Positions 15,812 to 23,023 of a DNA stretch of 29,235 nucleotides are shown piece by piece (within the stretch, counting starts at the first letter, position 1; every line of letters starts with the position of its first letter). Source of the DNA: an uncultured Fibrobacter sp. (GTDB lineage: Bacteria; Fibrobacterota; Fibrobacteria; Fibrobacterales; Fibrobacteraceae); assembly GCF_937877005.1 (NCBI RefSeq), contig NZ_CALEFV010000256.1:1-29235 (forward strand), written 5' to 3'. The notes beneath the pieces were generated by a model. That model had not been told where the DNA came from. It worked only from the letters and a program-made list of their open reading frames with translations, and did no database searches. The position numbers and the translations under genes are program-made.

Positions 15812-17029
15812 ATCATTGTCTTTATTCACCTTAATTTCAGCATCAGCGCTAAATGGCAATTCCTCAAGTTGAGGGGTTGCTATAATGACCTGACCACTCT
15901 TTTCGCGAATCAGCGAGGCTACCGCGTCGCGACGCTTGACATCGAGTTCCGCAAAAATGTCATCCAGCAGTAAAATCGGCTTACCCACATAGCGCGAAGC
16001 GACATCGACCGCCGCAAAACGCATGGCAATGGCCGCAGAACGACACTGTCCCTGGGACCCTGCCGAACGCATTTCCGTCATACCGATACTCACGCCGAGG
16101 TCATCCTTATGGGGCCCCGATAGCGTAATCCCCTGAGCCCGCTCCGCAATGGACAAACCTTCCAGCTTGCGACGATATGCATCGCGCAACGCGTCCTCAT
16201 TTACCGTTCCATCTATAGAGGCTCCAGACACGTCATAGGGCGTCGCGGAATCCGCAACAAGACTTGTTTCCGCAAAAGTCCTATCCAGATCATCGTCATC
16301 CAAAAAGTCAGCACCATCCAGCGCATCCAATTCCTTGAGAATAGAACTTTTGTATGAACAGGTTATTTCATCCACACCGCCCGAAAGCCTTCGGTAATAA
16401 GTCGTAATAATCGGTGAAATTTCATTGGATAGCGCAATGCGCGCCACCCAAAGACGGGCACCCAAATCGACCAACTGTTCCGTAAGTACCTGAAAAAGGT
16501 CCTCTCCTCCCGTCGCGAATCCCTCGCGCCTGAACTGTCTGAGCCACTGATTTCTCTGTTGCAAAACGCGGCGGTATCGTTTCAGAACCGATGCATTCGC
16601 CTTGGACCTATAGCAAAGGATTTCATCGAGCCAGCGACGACGCACTTCAGGAGCACCGCGCAACAGTTCTATATCGGAGGGTTGCATAATAACCGCAGGC
16701 ATGCTACCGAAAAAGGCAGTCGGTGTCTTGCGGGATTCGCCATTGTCACGAACTTCGCAGGATTTCCGTCCGACGCGAACAGCACGCATCGTAGTTCGAT
16801 CCATTTCCAGAAAGGAACCCCGTAAAATGAACTCTTCTTCTTTCCACGAAATCATCTCCTTAATATCGCGAGCCCTAAATGAAAAGCCCTGCGCAAGAAG
16901 ATAGATAGATTCCAGTATAGAGGTTTTGCCACAGCCATTTGGCCCGTGAACCACGGTAATGCCCTGGCCGAACTCCTGTTCGAAACCAGAAAGACTGCGA
17001 ACACCATCTATAAAAATTTTTGAAATCAC
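15794..17029 (-). CDS. recF: DNA replication and repair protein RecF
   Basis: A 411-residue SMC-like ATPase that helps load RecA at gaps together with RecO and RecR. Walker A is GPNGCGKTS (about 29-37), the ABC signature region is SAGSQGQCRS (about 334-343) and Walker B is PILLLDDIFAELD (about 361-373). It is longer than the usual ~360 residues because of an acidic insertion near residues 235-285 (DALDGADFLDDDDLD and following). The start is a GTG at 17029 in a GTGA overlap with the stop of the PorV-like gene, so it appears translationally coupled to an envelope-protein operon rather than sitting next to dnaA/dnaN. The last residues and stop coincide with a short duplicated hairpin unit. Confidence 0.93.
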   Translation of the reverse strand: MISKIFIDGVRSLSGFEQEFGQGITVVHGPNGCGKTSILESIYLLAQGFSFRARDIKEMISWKEEEFILRGSFLEMDRTTMRAVRVGRKSCEVRDNGESRKTPTAFFGSMPAVIMQPSDIELLRGAPEVRRRWLDEILCYRSKANASVLKRYRRVLQQRNQWLRQFRREGFATGGEDLFQVLTEQLVDLGARLWVARIALSNEISPIITTYYRRLSGGVDEITCSYKSSILKELDALDGADFLDDDDLDRTFAETSLVADSATPYDVSGASIDGTVNEDALRDAYRRKLEGLSIAERAQGITLSGPHKDDLGVSIGMTEMRSAGSQGQCRSAAIAMRFAAVDVASRYVGKPILLLDDIFAELDVKRRDAVASLIREKSGQVIIATPQLEELPFSADAEIKVNKDNDGLCPP

Positions 17030-18126
17030 GGAATATAGCCCCGCAGGCCAAAACTAAGCGGAGTCCAGATGCCCGCCTCGGTTTCGTAGATTAGGGCGTA
17101 GTTCACATCGAACGGAACCTTTTTCTTGCCGATACGAATCTTGAATTTGTAGCCGGCGCCCACAGTCCAATCCAGATTATCCATACCCAGTCGCAAAGTG
17201 CCATCGGGAATGACATCACATTCAAAACCGACGCGGCCTGTCCAGACATGCATATCCGGATCAAATGCCAATAAGGTGTCTGCCACCTGGTAATCAATCG
17301 CTTCCATCCAGGCATACACGGGTTTACCCATAATTTTGGAACGATACCCGACTCCGACCTGCAATACTTTCGGGCGAACGCCTTCCGTACTTTCCACCGA
17401 ATTATCGGTGCTGGTATTCTTGTTCCACTTTGCAGACAAGTTTTCGCTAAAGCTCAAGTTACGGATGACGACCGATGTCGACCATTTTTCATTCCATTGA
17501 CGAAGCCAGCTCAGATTAATCGTCACAGGGCTACGATAATCATCCACTAGTTCAATTCCATCGTAATACTCAGAAATATCCATGTTGTCATAACTCATCG
17601 AAAGCGAAAGGCCGAAGGCATCGCGACGGGTCACTCGATAAGCAAAGCCTAGATACATCATGGTGAAATAGGGCGTCGCCGTTCCCACAGTTTCATCATC
17701 TTCGTTTATCACGTCAAAGGCGAGATCGCCACGATAAAGCATCGCAAAGCCCACGCCCATACGCTTGCCGACGGGGGTTTCAATGCCCAGCGAACCGCCC
17801 ATACGGTCCAGGTCACGTTTTTCGGCACTTAACGAATAACCAAAGTCTTCACGAAAACCGAGAATGGCCGGATTCCAATACGCAGCGGGCATCGATGCCG
17901 TATCCGCAGAGCCCGTGTTGCCACGACCCAATTCGCGAGTGCCAGCGCCCATACGTTCTACAAAACCATCGAAACTACCAAGTGTAGCCTTCTTCCCCGC
18001 AAACGCCGATGCCGTTAAAAGCAAAAGCATTACGAATATAAGACCTAGATCCTTCGACGCGCTTCGCTTGCTCAGGATGACACTCTCTCGTCTTTCGTCT
18101 TTTGTCTTTCGTCTAAGCATAATCAC
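17026..18126 (-). CDS. PorV/PorQ-like outer-membrane beta-barrel protein with repeat-derived N-terminus
   Basis: A 366-residue outer-membrane protein of the PorV/OmpP1-FadL-like group. After the signal peptide core (LGLIFVMLLLLTASAFA, cleavage before GKKA) comes the typical GAGTRELGRGNTGSADTASM segment and PAAYWNPA, then alternating beta strands ending in GLRGYIP. PorV-type proteins act as shuttles for type IX secretion cargo, and the gene just upstream encodes a secreted protein with a FlgD-like C-terminal domain. The start is GTG at 18126, 6 bases after AGGAGG and in a GTGA overlap with the upstream stop; an ATG two codons on is possible. Between this start and the signal peptide are about 24 charged residues (RRKTKDERRESVILSKRSAS) encoded by a dispersed repeat element. 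Confidence 0.82.
   Translation of the reverse strand: MIMLRRKTKDERRESVILSKRSASKDLGLIFVMLLLLTASAFAGKKATLGSFDGFVERMGAGTRELGRGNTGSADTASMPAAYWNPAILGFREDFGYSLSAEKRDLDRMGGSLGIETPVGKRMGVGFAMLYRGDLAFDVINEDDETVGTATPYFTMMYLGFAYRVTRRDAFGLSLSMSYDNMDISEYYDGIELVDDYRSPVTINLSWLRQWNEKWSTSVVIRNLSFSENLSAKWNKNTSTDNSVESTEGVRPKVLQVGVGYRSKIMGKPVYAWMEAIDYQVADTLLAFDPDMHVWTGRVGFECDVIPDGTLRLGMDNLDWTVGAGYKFKIRIGKKKVPFDVNYALIYETEAGIWTPLSFGLRGYIP
18048..18114. repeat. Dispersed repeat element inside the 5' end of the PorV-like gene
   Basis: Positions 18048-18083 form a unit beginning GATCCTTCGACGCGCTTCGC and ending CTCAGGATGACAC, with ATCCT/AGGAT as its ends. It is followed at 18089-18114 by tandem CGTCTTT-type units. 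This composite matches a kind of dispersed intergenic repeat known from many bacterial genomes, whose read-through translates as VILSKRSASKDL. Here it lies in coding sequence. Confidence 0.7.
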
Positions 18127-19736
18127 TTGTGCCCTCCTAAGGTCATCACCTTACCCCAGCCTACATGACCGTGATTATCTTTGACACGCACATAGTAGAC
18201 ACCCATCGTGCAGGGTCTGCCAGCCTTGTCGTATCCATCCCAGAAATCTTCCTTGGGATTGGTGCTACGCGAAGCATCCGCATCGCGATGGACACTCTTT
18301 ACAATCGTACGAACCTTGCGCATATCATAGCTGAACACATCTATTGTTATTTTCGACTCCCTGCTTACCTTATACGAAACGAGAGACTGGTCTCCCGCCG
18401 TAATGACCGAAGGAACCATTCGAATAGATCCTAAGTCGTCGCCCAGTTTAGCACGATTCAAGATCGTACTCCATGTCTTCCCCGAATCCGCCGAAACAGA
18501 GATTCCGTTTCCATAGGTCGCAATAGCAAGTCCCGTCACATTCTTTTCTAGCGGGAACGAACAGATGGAAGTGACGATTGCGTCGCGGTCGGTTGCTCCC
18601 GTACCATAGCCATAGAGCCACTGATTCTTACCATCATCATCCTTATCCCAGGCACGGATACCTTTAGAATCCAACCTAAAATAACCACTCACGGAACCTC
18701 CCGAAGAAACAACCGCCACGTAAGCTATGTTCCCGATAAAGGCAACTCCACTCACGGTATAGTCGCCATCGTCGTACACATCCTTCTTCTGCACCTTACC
18801 CGTAGTATCTAAAAAATCTACCTTTGCGAAATCCTCTGCCCCCAGCATCAATCGCCAAAGAGCACCCTTCAGGCTTGCCCCTTTTCCCATGTAAGACGTT
18901 TCCGCCACAACTTGCAAAGGATTTCCACCCATCCAAAGTCCCGTAACACGAGCCGCGGTATCTAGTTTCGCCGAAACCTTGGATACCTTGCCGTCAGCAG
19001 TCCTTTTCCAAAGGCCCTTGGATGTCGCAAGCCACAAATCACCTGTTACCGGATGCTGTTTCACATCAAAGATGTGAGGATTCTTCTTGCTTTCCCATTT
19101 GTAATTCGATTTTGCGGAATCCAGTTGGCCCGTTTTCAGGTTCAACTGAAACATTCCCTGTTTCGGACTACTTCCCGAGACATCGTAAAGCCCGAGACCT
19201 GCTGCACCACGGGCAATCCAGAGTTGTTTTTTAGAGGAGTCGAACGCAAAGCCACTCACTGCATAGAACATGGCCGTATCCAGGTCATCCATCGCCTCGA
19301 TTACCGAAAGCGGTGTTTCAACGACATTATCTGTCGAACGTACCGAGAAAAATCCAGCCGGCTGCAAATGATTGCCATCATCATCGAGACCAAACATCGG
19401 AAGCACATAACCTAACTTCCCCGCATAAATCGAGGAAGTTCGGCGGTGCTCGGCCAGGACATCACTAAAAATGCCATCCTGTACCGCCGTCATGGAATCG
19501 GAAACCTGTTCCTGACTTGATTCCACCACCTGAACACCATTTGAGCCAACCTTCAGCGAAAGTTGCGTCACTCCGCTATAAATGTCTCCACGCGAAAACA
19601 CCCAGAGACTCCCCGTCTTTCCGGTTTCGTTCACATTTAGCGCATAGTTGCTAAACAATGTTTCAGCAGCAAAGGTTGGAGCCACTAGCGCAAACGCAGT
19701 AAGCAAACAGATTCTTCTAGAAAAAGCATTTTTCAT
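18123..19736 (-). CDS. Secreted beta-propeller-like protein with FlgD-like C-terminal sorting domain
   Basis: A protein of about 537 residues. From the ATG at 19736 it has a clean Sec signal peptide (MKNAFSRRICLLTAFALVAP, cleavage after TFA). The frame extends upstream to an ATG at 19760 and a GTG at 19766, and the 19760 ATG has AAAGGG 5 bases before it, so the start is uncertain. The middle contains repeated blade-like segments (KQLWIARGAAGLGLYD, GDLWLATSKGLWKR, TGLAIATYGNGISVSADSG) typical of propeller sensor or BNR proteins. The last ~90 residues form a FlgD/T9SS type-A-like domain: ITIDVFSYDMRKVRTIVK, WDGYDKAGRPCTMGVYYVRV, ending KVMTLGGHK. It is probably exported across the outer membrane with help from the PorV-like protein encoded next. 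Function unknown. Confidence 0.75.
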   Translation of the reverse strand: MKNAFSRRICLLTAFALVAPTFAAETLFSNYALNVNETGKTGSLWVFSRGDIYSGVTQLSLKVGSNGVQVVESSQEQVSDSMTAVQDGIFSDVLAEHRRTSSIYAGKLGYVLPMFGLDDDGNHLQPAGFFSVRSTDNVVETPLSVIEAMDDLDTAMFYAVSGFAFDSSKKQLWIARGAAGLGLYDVSGSSPKQGMFQLNLKTGQLDSAKSNYKWESKKNPHIFDVKQHPVTGDLWLATSKGLWKRTADGKVSKVSAKLDTAARVTGLWMGGNPLQVVAETSYMGKGASLKGALWRLMLGAEDFAKVDFLDTTGKVQKKDVYDDGDYTVSGVAFIGNIAYVAVVSSGGSVSGYFRLDSKGIRAWDKDDDGKNQWLYGYGTGATDRDAIVTSICSFPLEKNVTGLAIATYGNGISVSADSGKTWSTILNRAKLGDDLGSIRMVPSVITAGDQSLVSYKVSRESKITIDVFSYDMRKVRTIVKSVHRDADASRSTNPKEDFWDGYDKAGRPCTMGVYYVRVKDNHGHVGWGKVMTLGGHK

Positions 19737-19740
19737 AAGC

Positions 19741-20370
19741 TTATCGCATGTCGATTTCATCGACACCCTTTACCGGTTTATACTTGAAATCCTCGTTAGA
19801 AACTTTCTGCATCACCTTCAGATTCACGATATTATACCAGGAAGCGTTGCCCGAAGGATCCACCGTAAAGAGACGTACTGGTGAAAAATCCATCTTGGAT
19901 AGCCAGACTTCCATTTGTGTGAACTGTCCTGCATATTTAGACGGATCCAGTTTCAAGACCCAAAGTTTCTTTCCAGCAAAATTGCCCTCTCCAATTTCCT
20001 TGGCCTTGCAGTTCAGGTACTTGAACAATAATTCCGAAGGATGCAAGGAACTAGAAAGGTCCTCGACGGCCTTGATCAGCACCTGTTTCTGTTCAACATT
20101 ATGCTGCCACAGGTTTTCGCCATCGCTATAGAAGCGAATTCCAGCCATATCCAGAACAAATCGGTCACCTTCCGCCACGAGGAGCTTACCATCCTGCGAG
20201 GCGATATCCGGAGAATCCGCATAAAAAACCTGAACCCTAAAATCAAGGCTCCAAGCCTTGCCCGACTTGAACCACTTCTTTGACTTTTCCATAGCCTCGT
20301 CGGCAGAGATAGCCCAGGAAGACACTACAGCGAACAAAATAGCGCTTACGAAAAAAAAGAAAGGTTTCAT
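19741..20370 (-). CDS. LolA-like outer-membrane lipoprotein carrier protein
   Basis: A 209-residue periplasmic protein with a signal peptide (MKPFFFFVSAILFAVVSSWA) and a LolA-type fold. Recognisable segments are the FRVQVFYADSPDIASQDGKLLV strand pair, the GDRFVLDMAGIRFYSDGENLWQHN block and the later LKLDPSKYAGQFTQMEVWLSKMDFSPVRL strands. LolA ferries lipoproteins from the inner to the outer membrane, which fits the many lipoproteins of this genome. It is the first gene of the operon leading through the propeller and PorV-like genes to recF; its stop is 4 bases before the likely start of the propeller gene. It could be a LolA paralogue dedicated to the secreted neighbours. Confidence 0.8.
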   Translation of the reverse strand: MKPFFFFVSAILFAVVSSWAISADEAMEKSKKWFKSGKAWSLDFRVQVFYADSPDIASQDGKLLVAEGDRFVLDMAGIRFYSDGENLWQHNVEQKQVLIKAVEDLSSSLHPSELLFKYLNCKAKEIGEGNFAGKKLWVLKLDPSKYAGQFTQMEVWLSKMDFSPVRLFTVDPSGNASWYNIVNLKVMQKVSNEDFKYKPVKGVDEIDMR

Positions 20371-20449
20371 AGGACTCCATATATAAGGAATATGGGCAAA
20401 TTTACAAAATTACGGACCATGAAGATTGGCTTTTCGCTACAGATATTTC

Positions 20450-20457
20450 TATCTTTG
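20450..20457 (+). promoter_or_regulatory. TAnnTTTG -7-type promoter motif
   Basis: TATCTTTG matches the Bacteroidota -7 consensus TAnnTTTG exactly, with ATTG 21 bases upstream (20425-20428). The motif ends 35 bases before the start of the barrel gene. Confidence 0.4.
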
Positions 20458-20492
20458 TGCAAGAAAATTTTAATTCTTATTGGAAACTCTGT

Positions 20493-21623
20493 ATGCGCAA
20501 ACTGATTTTGCCTCTTGCCGTAGCAGCTGCCACCGCAGCATCCGCTGCAGATGTCGCCGTCCATGGCGACATCAATATGGACTACGCGAGCTACTTTGAC
20601 AAGGACTTTGACCCGACCAACGCCGGTAACCAGGATATTGATCTCGCCTTGCATGCCCACCTTGACGAAAACATTTCCGTTATTGTCATGGGAACGACCC
20701 ACAGTACATTTGTGGATGAAAATGGCGACTTGCAGGAATCAGAAGTCCGCCACGGTCTAGCCCGTTCCACCGCCATGGGTTCGGAAGGGCGCAACAATTC
20801 CTTTGACTTCGACGGAGTCCAGTTCCGCTGGGACGTGAGCCACCAGGTAACCCTGGTCTTCGGCGACATGACCTATAGCGCTGGTGCATTCAACTACTAC
20901 TTCTGGCGCGACGTTTCCCGTTACGCTGTCATTACTCCCGAACAGAAGCTCCGCGGCGTTGGCTTGGATGTCGGTAACGAAAAATACGGAAAGGGCTCTT
21001 TCTACCTGGGCGCATCCGACAATACGGATCACACGCTTGCCATGTTCGTCACATACGCCTTTCCGCTTATCAACCATACTGACGAGCACCTGATTATCAC
21101 CCCGAGCCTCGACTGGGTGTTCGGTTCAGAAATTGACCGTACCCATACCTACGTCCTCGGTACCGAAGTTGACTGGTCTAAGAGCTACGAGAAGTTCAAC
21201 TACGGCATCTATGCCGTGTGGGGTCTGCACCCATACAAGGGACAGGGCGTCCACTCCTTCTTGCTCGAACCCAGCATGAACTACACCATATTTAACTTGG
21301 GCCTCTCTTTCTTCTACGCCATCACCGATAAGGAATACGATGCAGAGCCCCAGCTGCTGACGGAAGACCAGATGCTGTTCGCCGTTGAACCGAGTTTCAA
21401 CATCCACAAGAAATACACTATGGGCGTGAGCTTCGAATACCACGATCCCGATGCAGAAATTCACGGAGACGACTTCAAGTTCCTCGGCATGAACCACTAC
21501 ATCTACCCGACTATGAATACCGAAATCGTCGTTTGGTACGGCTACAACTTCACCGATACTGACAACACCCCGTTCGGCAAGGGCAGGTTCTCCCTCGGTT
21601 TCAGCGGCAAGGCTAGCTTCTAG
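20493..21623 (+). CDS. Outer-membrane beta-barrel (porin-like) protein
   Basis: A protein of 376 residues with signal peptide MRKLILPLAVAAATAASA and a mature part beginning ADVAVHGDINMDY. The mature sequence is rich in alternating aromatic/polar strands (FYLGASDNTDHTLAMFVTYAF, KFNYGIYAVWGLHPY, NLGLSFFYAITD, MGVSFEYHDPD) and ends in a strand with terminal Phe (FSLGFSGKASF), the usual signature of a BAM-inserted barrel. It is probably a porin or channel and the substrate is unknown; I cannot assign a named family. I chose the ATG at 20493, directly followed by the signal peptide, over a GTG at 20457. It is divergent from the LolA-like gene and followed by strong hairpins. Confidence 0.72.
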   Translation: MRKLILPLAVAAATAASAADVAVHGDINMDYASYFDKDFDPTNAGNQDIDLALHAHLDENISVIVMGTTHSTFVDENGDLQESEVRHGLARSTAMGSEGRNNSFDFDGVQFRWDVSHQVTLVFGDMTYSAGAFNYYFWRDVSRYAVITPEQKLRGVGLDVGNEKYGKGSFYLGASDNTDHTLAMFVTYAFPLINHTDEHLIITPSLDWVFGSEIDRTHTYVLGTEVDWSKSYEKFNYGIYAVWGLHPYKGQGVHSFLLEPSMNYTIFNLGLSFFYAITDKEYDAEPQLLTEDQMLFAVEPSFNIHKKYTMGVSFEYHDPDAEIHGDDFKFLGMNHYIYPTMNTEIVVWYGYNFTDTDNTPFGKGRFSLGFSGKASF

Positions 21624-21643
21624 AGTTTGACGTTCAGAATTTG

Positions 21644-21670
21644 ACGCTCGGCTTTGCCGAGCGTTTTTTT
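21644..21670 (+). terminator. Terminator of the barrel-protein gene
   Basis: A perfect 9-bp stem ACGCTCGGC/GCCGAGCGT with loop TTT is followed by seven T. Confidence 0.92.
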
Positions 21671-21702
21671 CTCAAGACGATCCTTGGAATATCCTTATAT
21701 AA

Positions 21703-21732
21703 AAGAAAGGCGAGATTAATCTCGCCTTTCTT
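21703..21732. terminator. Bidirectional terminator between convergent genes
   Basis: A perfect 13-bp stem AAGAAAGGCGAGA/TCTCGCCTTTCTT with loop TTAA. The A-rich and T-rich flanks suit termination in both directions, especially of the minus-strand lipoprotein gene. Confidence 0.8.
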
Positions 21733-21804
21733 GTTAAACATTTGAAGTTTTACCTAAGCACTTCAAATCAGAGCTCAGGGAGCTAAGCGCCCTTAAAGCT
21801 ATAG

Positions 21805-22863
21805 TTACTGACCGAGGTACTTGCGGCCAATGCCGAATCCATCCTTGTATTCCACATAGTCCGGCACGAAGTCCTTGGCAAAAGAGAAGGAGACATTCAC
21901 GGAGCACTGGAACTCGTTCATGAGTTTGCCCTTGGTGCCAGCCTTGATGGCCTGCTTCTTCTTTTCAATCTTTTCCTGGCCTTTCTTGCCAACGAGTACT
22001 TCGGCTTCGCACCAGCCACCGCTCACCTTGGCAACGGCTTCGCGGCCGTCAGTAGAAACGACCTTGATGCCAGCCGGATCAAGTTCGGTATTGTTGCCAG
22101 TAGATGCCCAGAACTGAAGTTCACCAGAGAGAGAACCCGGTGCAATCTTGATGGTCGGGAAAGCCATCACGTAACCCCACTTGTCGACGCGGCGGCTCAC
22201 CGGTTCACCAATCTGTTCACCGAAGATCAGGAAGTAACCGCGAGTACCCTTGCGGCTCTTATTCAAAGCCGCCTTGACTTCGGCATTTTCCGGAGCCATT
22301 TCGGCAATCTTCAAAATGTGGTATTCGCTCACGACCGGATCAGACTCACCGACAGCTTCGGAGAGATTCTTGGCAACGTAGGCATTTTCGGCTTCGGTGC
22401 GGATTGCCTTGACGGCGGCTTCACCAGCGCCCTTGGCCTTGGCCGTAGCGAGAGCGGTATCAATCTTGGCAAAGGCATTCACGATTGTCGCATAATCCAT
22501 GCCCTCCTGTGCGGCCTGCTGCTTACCGATGGTAGCAAGCTTCGTCACATACTCTTCAATTACTTCGGGATTCTTGACTTCAGCCATGTTCACGGAGGCC
22601 TTGTCAAAATAGCCATTCAAGAGGTCACTGTTCAAGTCCTTCTTGGCTTCTGCTTCGGCCGCACGAACCAAGGCAAGCGTAAAGTTGTCATAGAACTCGT
22701 CTGACATGCTACCCTTCTTCTTGGCTTCCAAGTAGGAATTGATGGCGTTACGATAACGACCTTCCTGAAGATGTTCGTCACCGCGCTTTTCATTTGTGCC
22801 CTTACAGCCAACCATCGTAAAGGCGACAGCGGCAGCGAGAGATGTGATAAGGAGTTTATTCAT
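21805..22863 (-). CDS. Lipoprotein with TPR-like N-terminal half, function unknown
   Basis: A 352-residue lipoprotein with signal peptide MNKLLITSLAAAVAFTMVGC (lipobox MVGC, followed by Lys-Gly). Residues 25-70 look like a tetratricopeptide motif (GDEHLQEGRYRNAINSYLEA), and the region to about 200 is helical, rich in Ala/Glu/Lys. From about 205 (RGYFLIFGEQIGEPVSRR) the protein turns to beta-rich sequence with GSLSGELQFWASTGNN and a C-terminal VSFSFAKDFVPDYVEY. I do not recognise the family. It may be a lineage-specific envelope scaffold. AAAGGA lies 7 bases before the ATG. The gene is monocistronic, divergent from the GT5-like gene across an AT-rich gap. Confidence 0.75.
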   Translation of the reverse strand: MNKLLITSLAAAVAFTMVGCKGTNEKRGDEHLQEGRYRNAINSYLEAKKKGSMSDEFYDNFTLALVRAAEAEAKKDLNSDLLNGYFDKASVNMAEVKNPEVIEEYVTKLATIGKQQAAQEGMDYATIVNAFAKIDTALATAKAKGAGEAAVKAIRTEAENAYVAKNLSEAVGESDPVVSEYHILKIAEMAPENAEVKAALNKSRKGTRGYFLIFGEQIGEPVSRRVDKWGYVMAFPTIKIAPGSLSGELQFWASTGNNTELDPAGIKVVSTDGREAVAKVSGGWCEAEVLVGKKGQEKIEKKKQAIKAGTKGKLMNEFQCSVNVSFSFAKDFVPDYVEYKDGFGIGRKYLGQ

Positions 22864-23023
22864 TTGTGTTTCCTTTAGTTAATAAATAATCTCATTTATA
22901 CTATATAATAATACAGTTTTGACTATAAAATTTTTTCAAAGCCATTCCTTTATAAAAATAATTAAATAAATTTATGCAAAACCGGCCCCAATAGTAAATT
23001 TTTATTTGGAGAACGCATTAGGC

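Noticed and set aside
18048..18114. Tandem CGTCTTT-type units considered as a CRISPR array or minisatellite
   Set aside because: Units are 7-9 bases, too short and irregular, with no spacers and no cas genes; the dispersed-repeat explanation fits better.
22864..23023. AT-rich gap considered as a replication origin or riboswitch
   Set aside because: No DnaA-box cluster, iterons or stable structured leader is seen; it is an ordinary divergent promoter region, about 160 bases.
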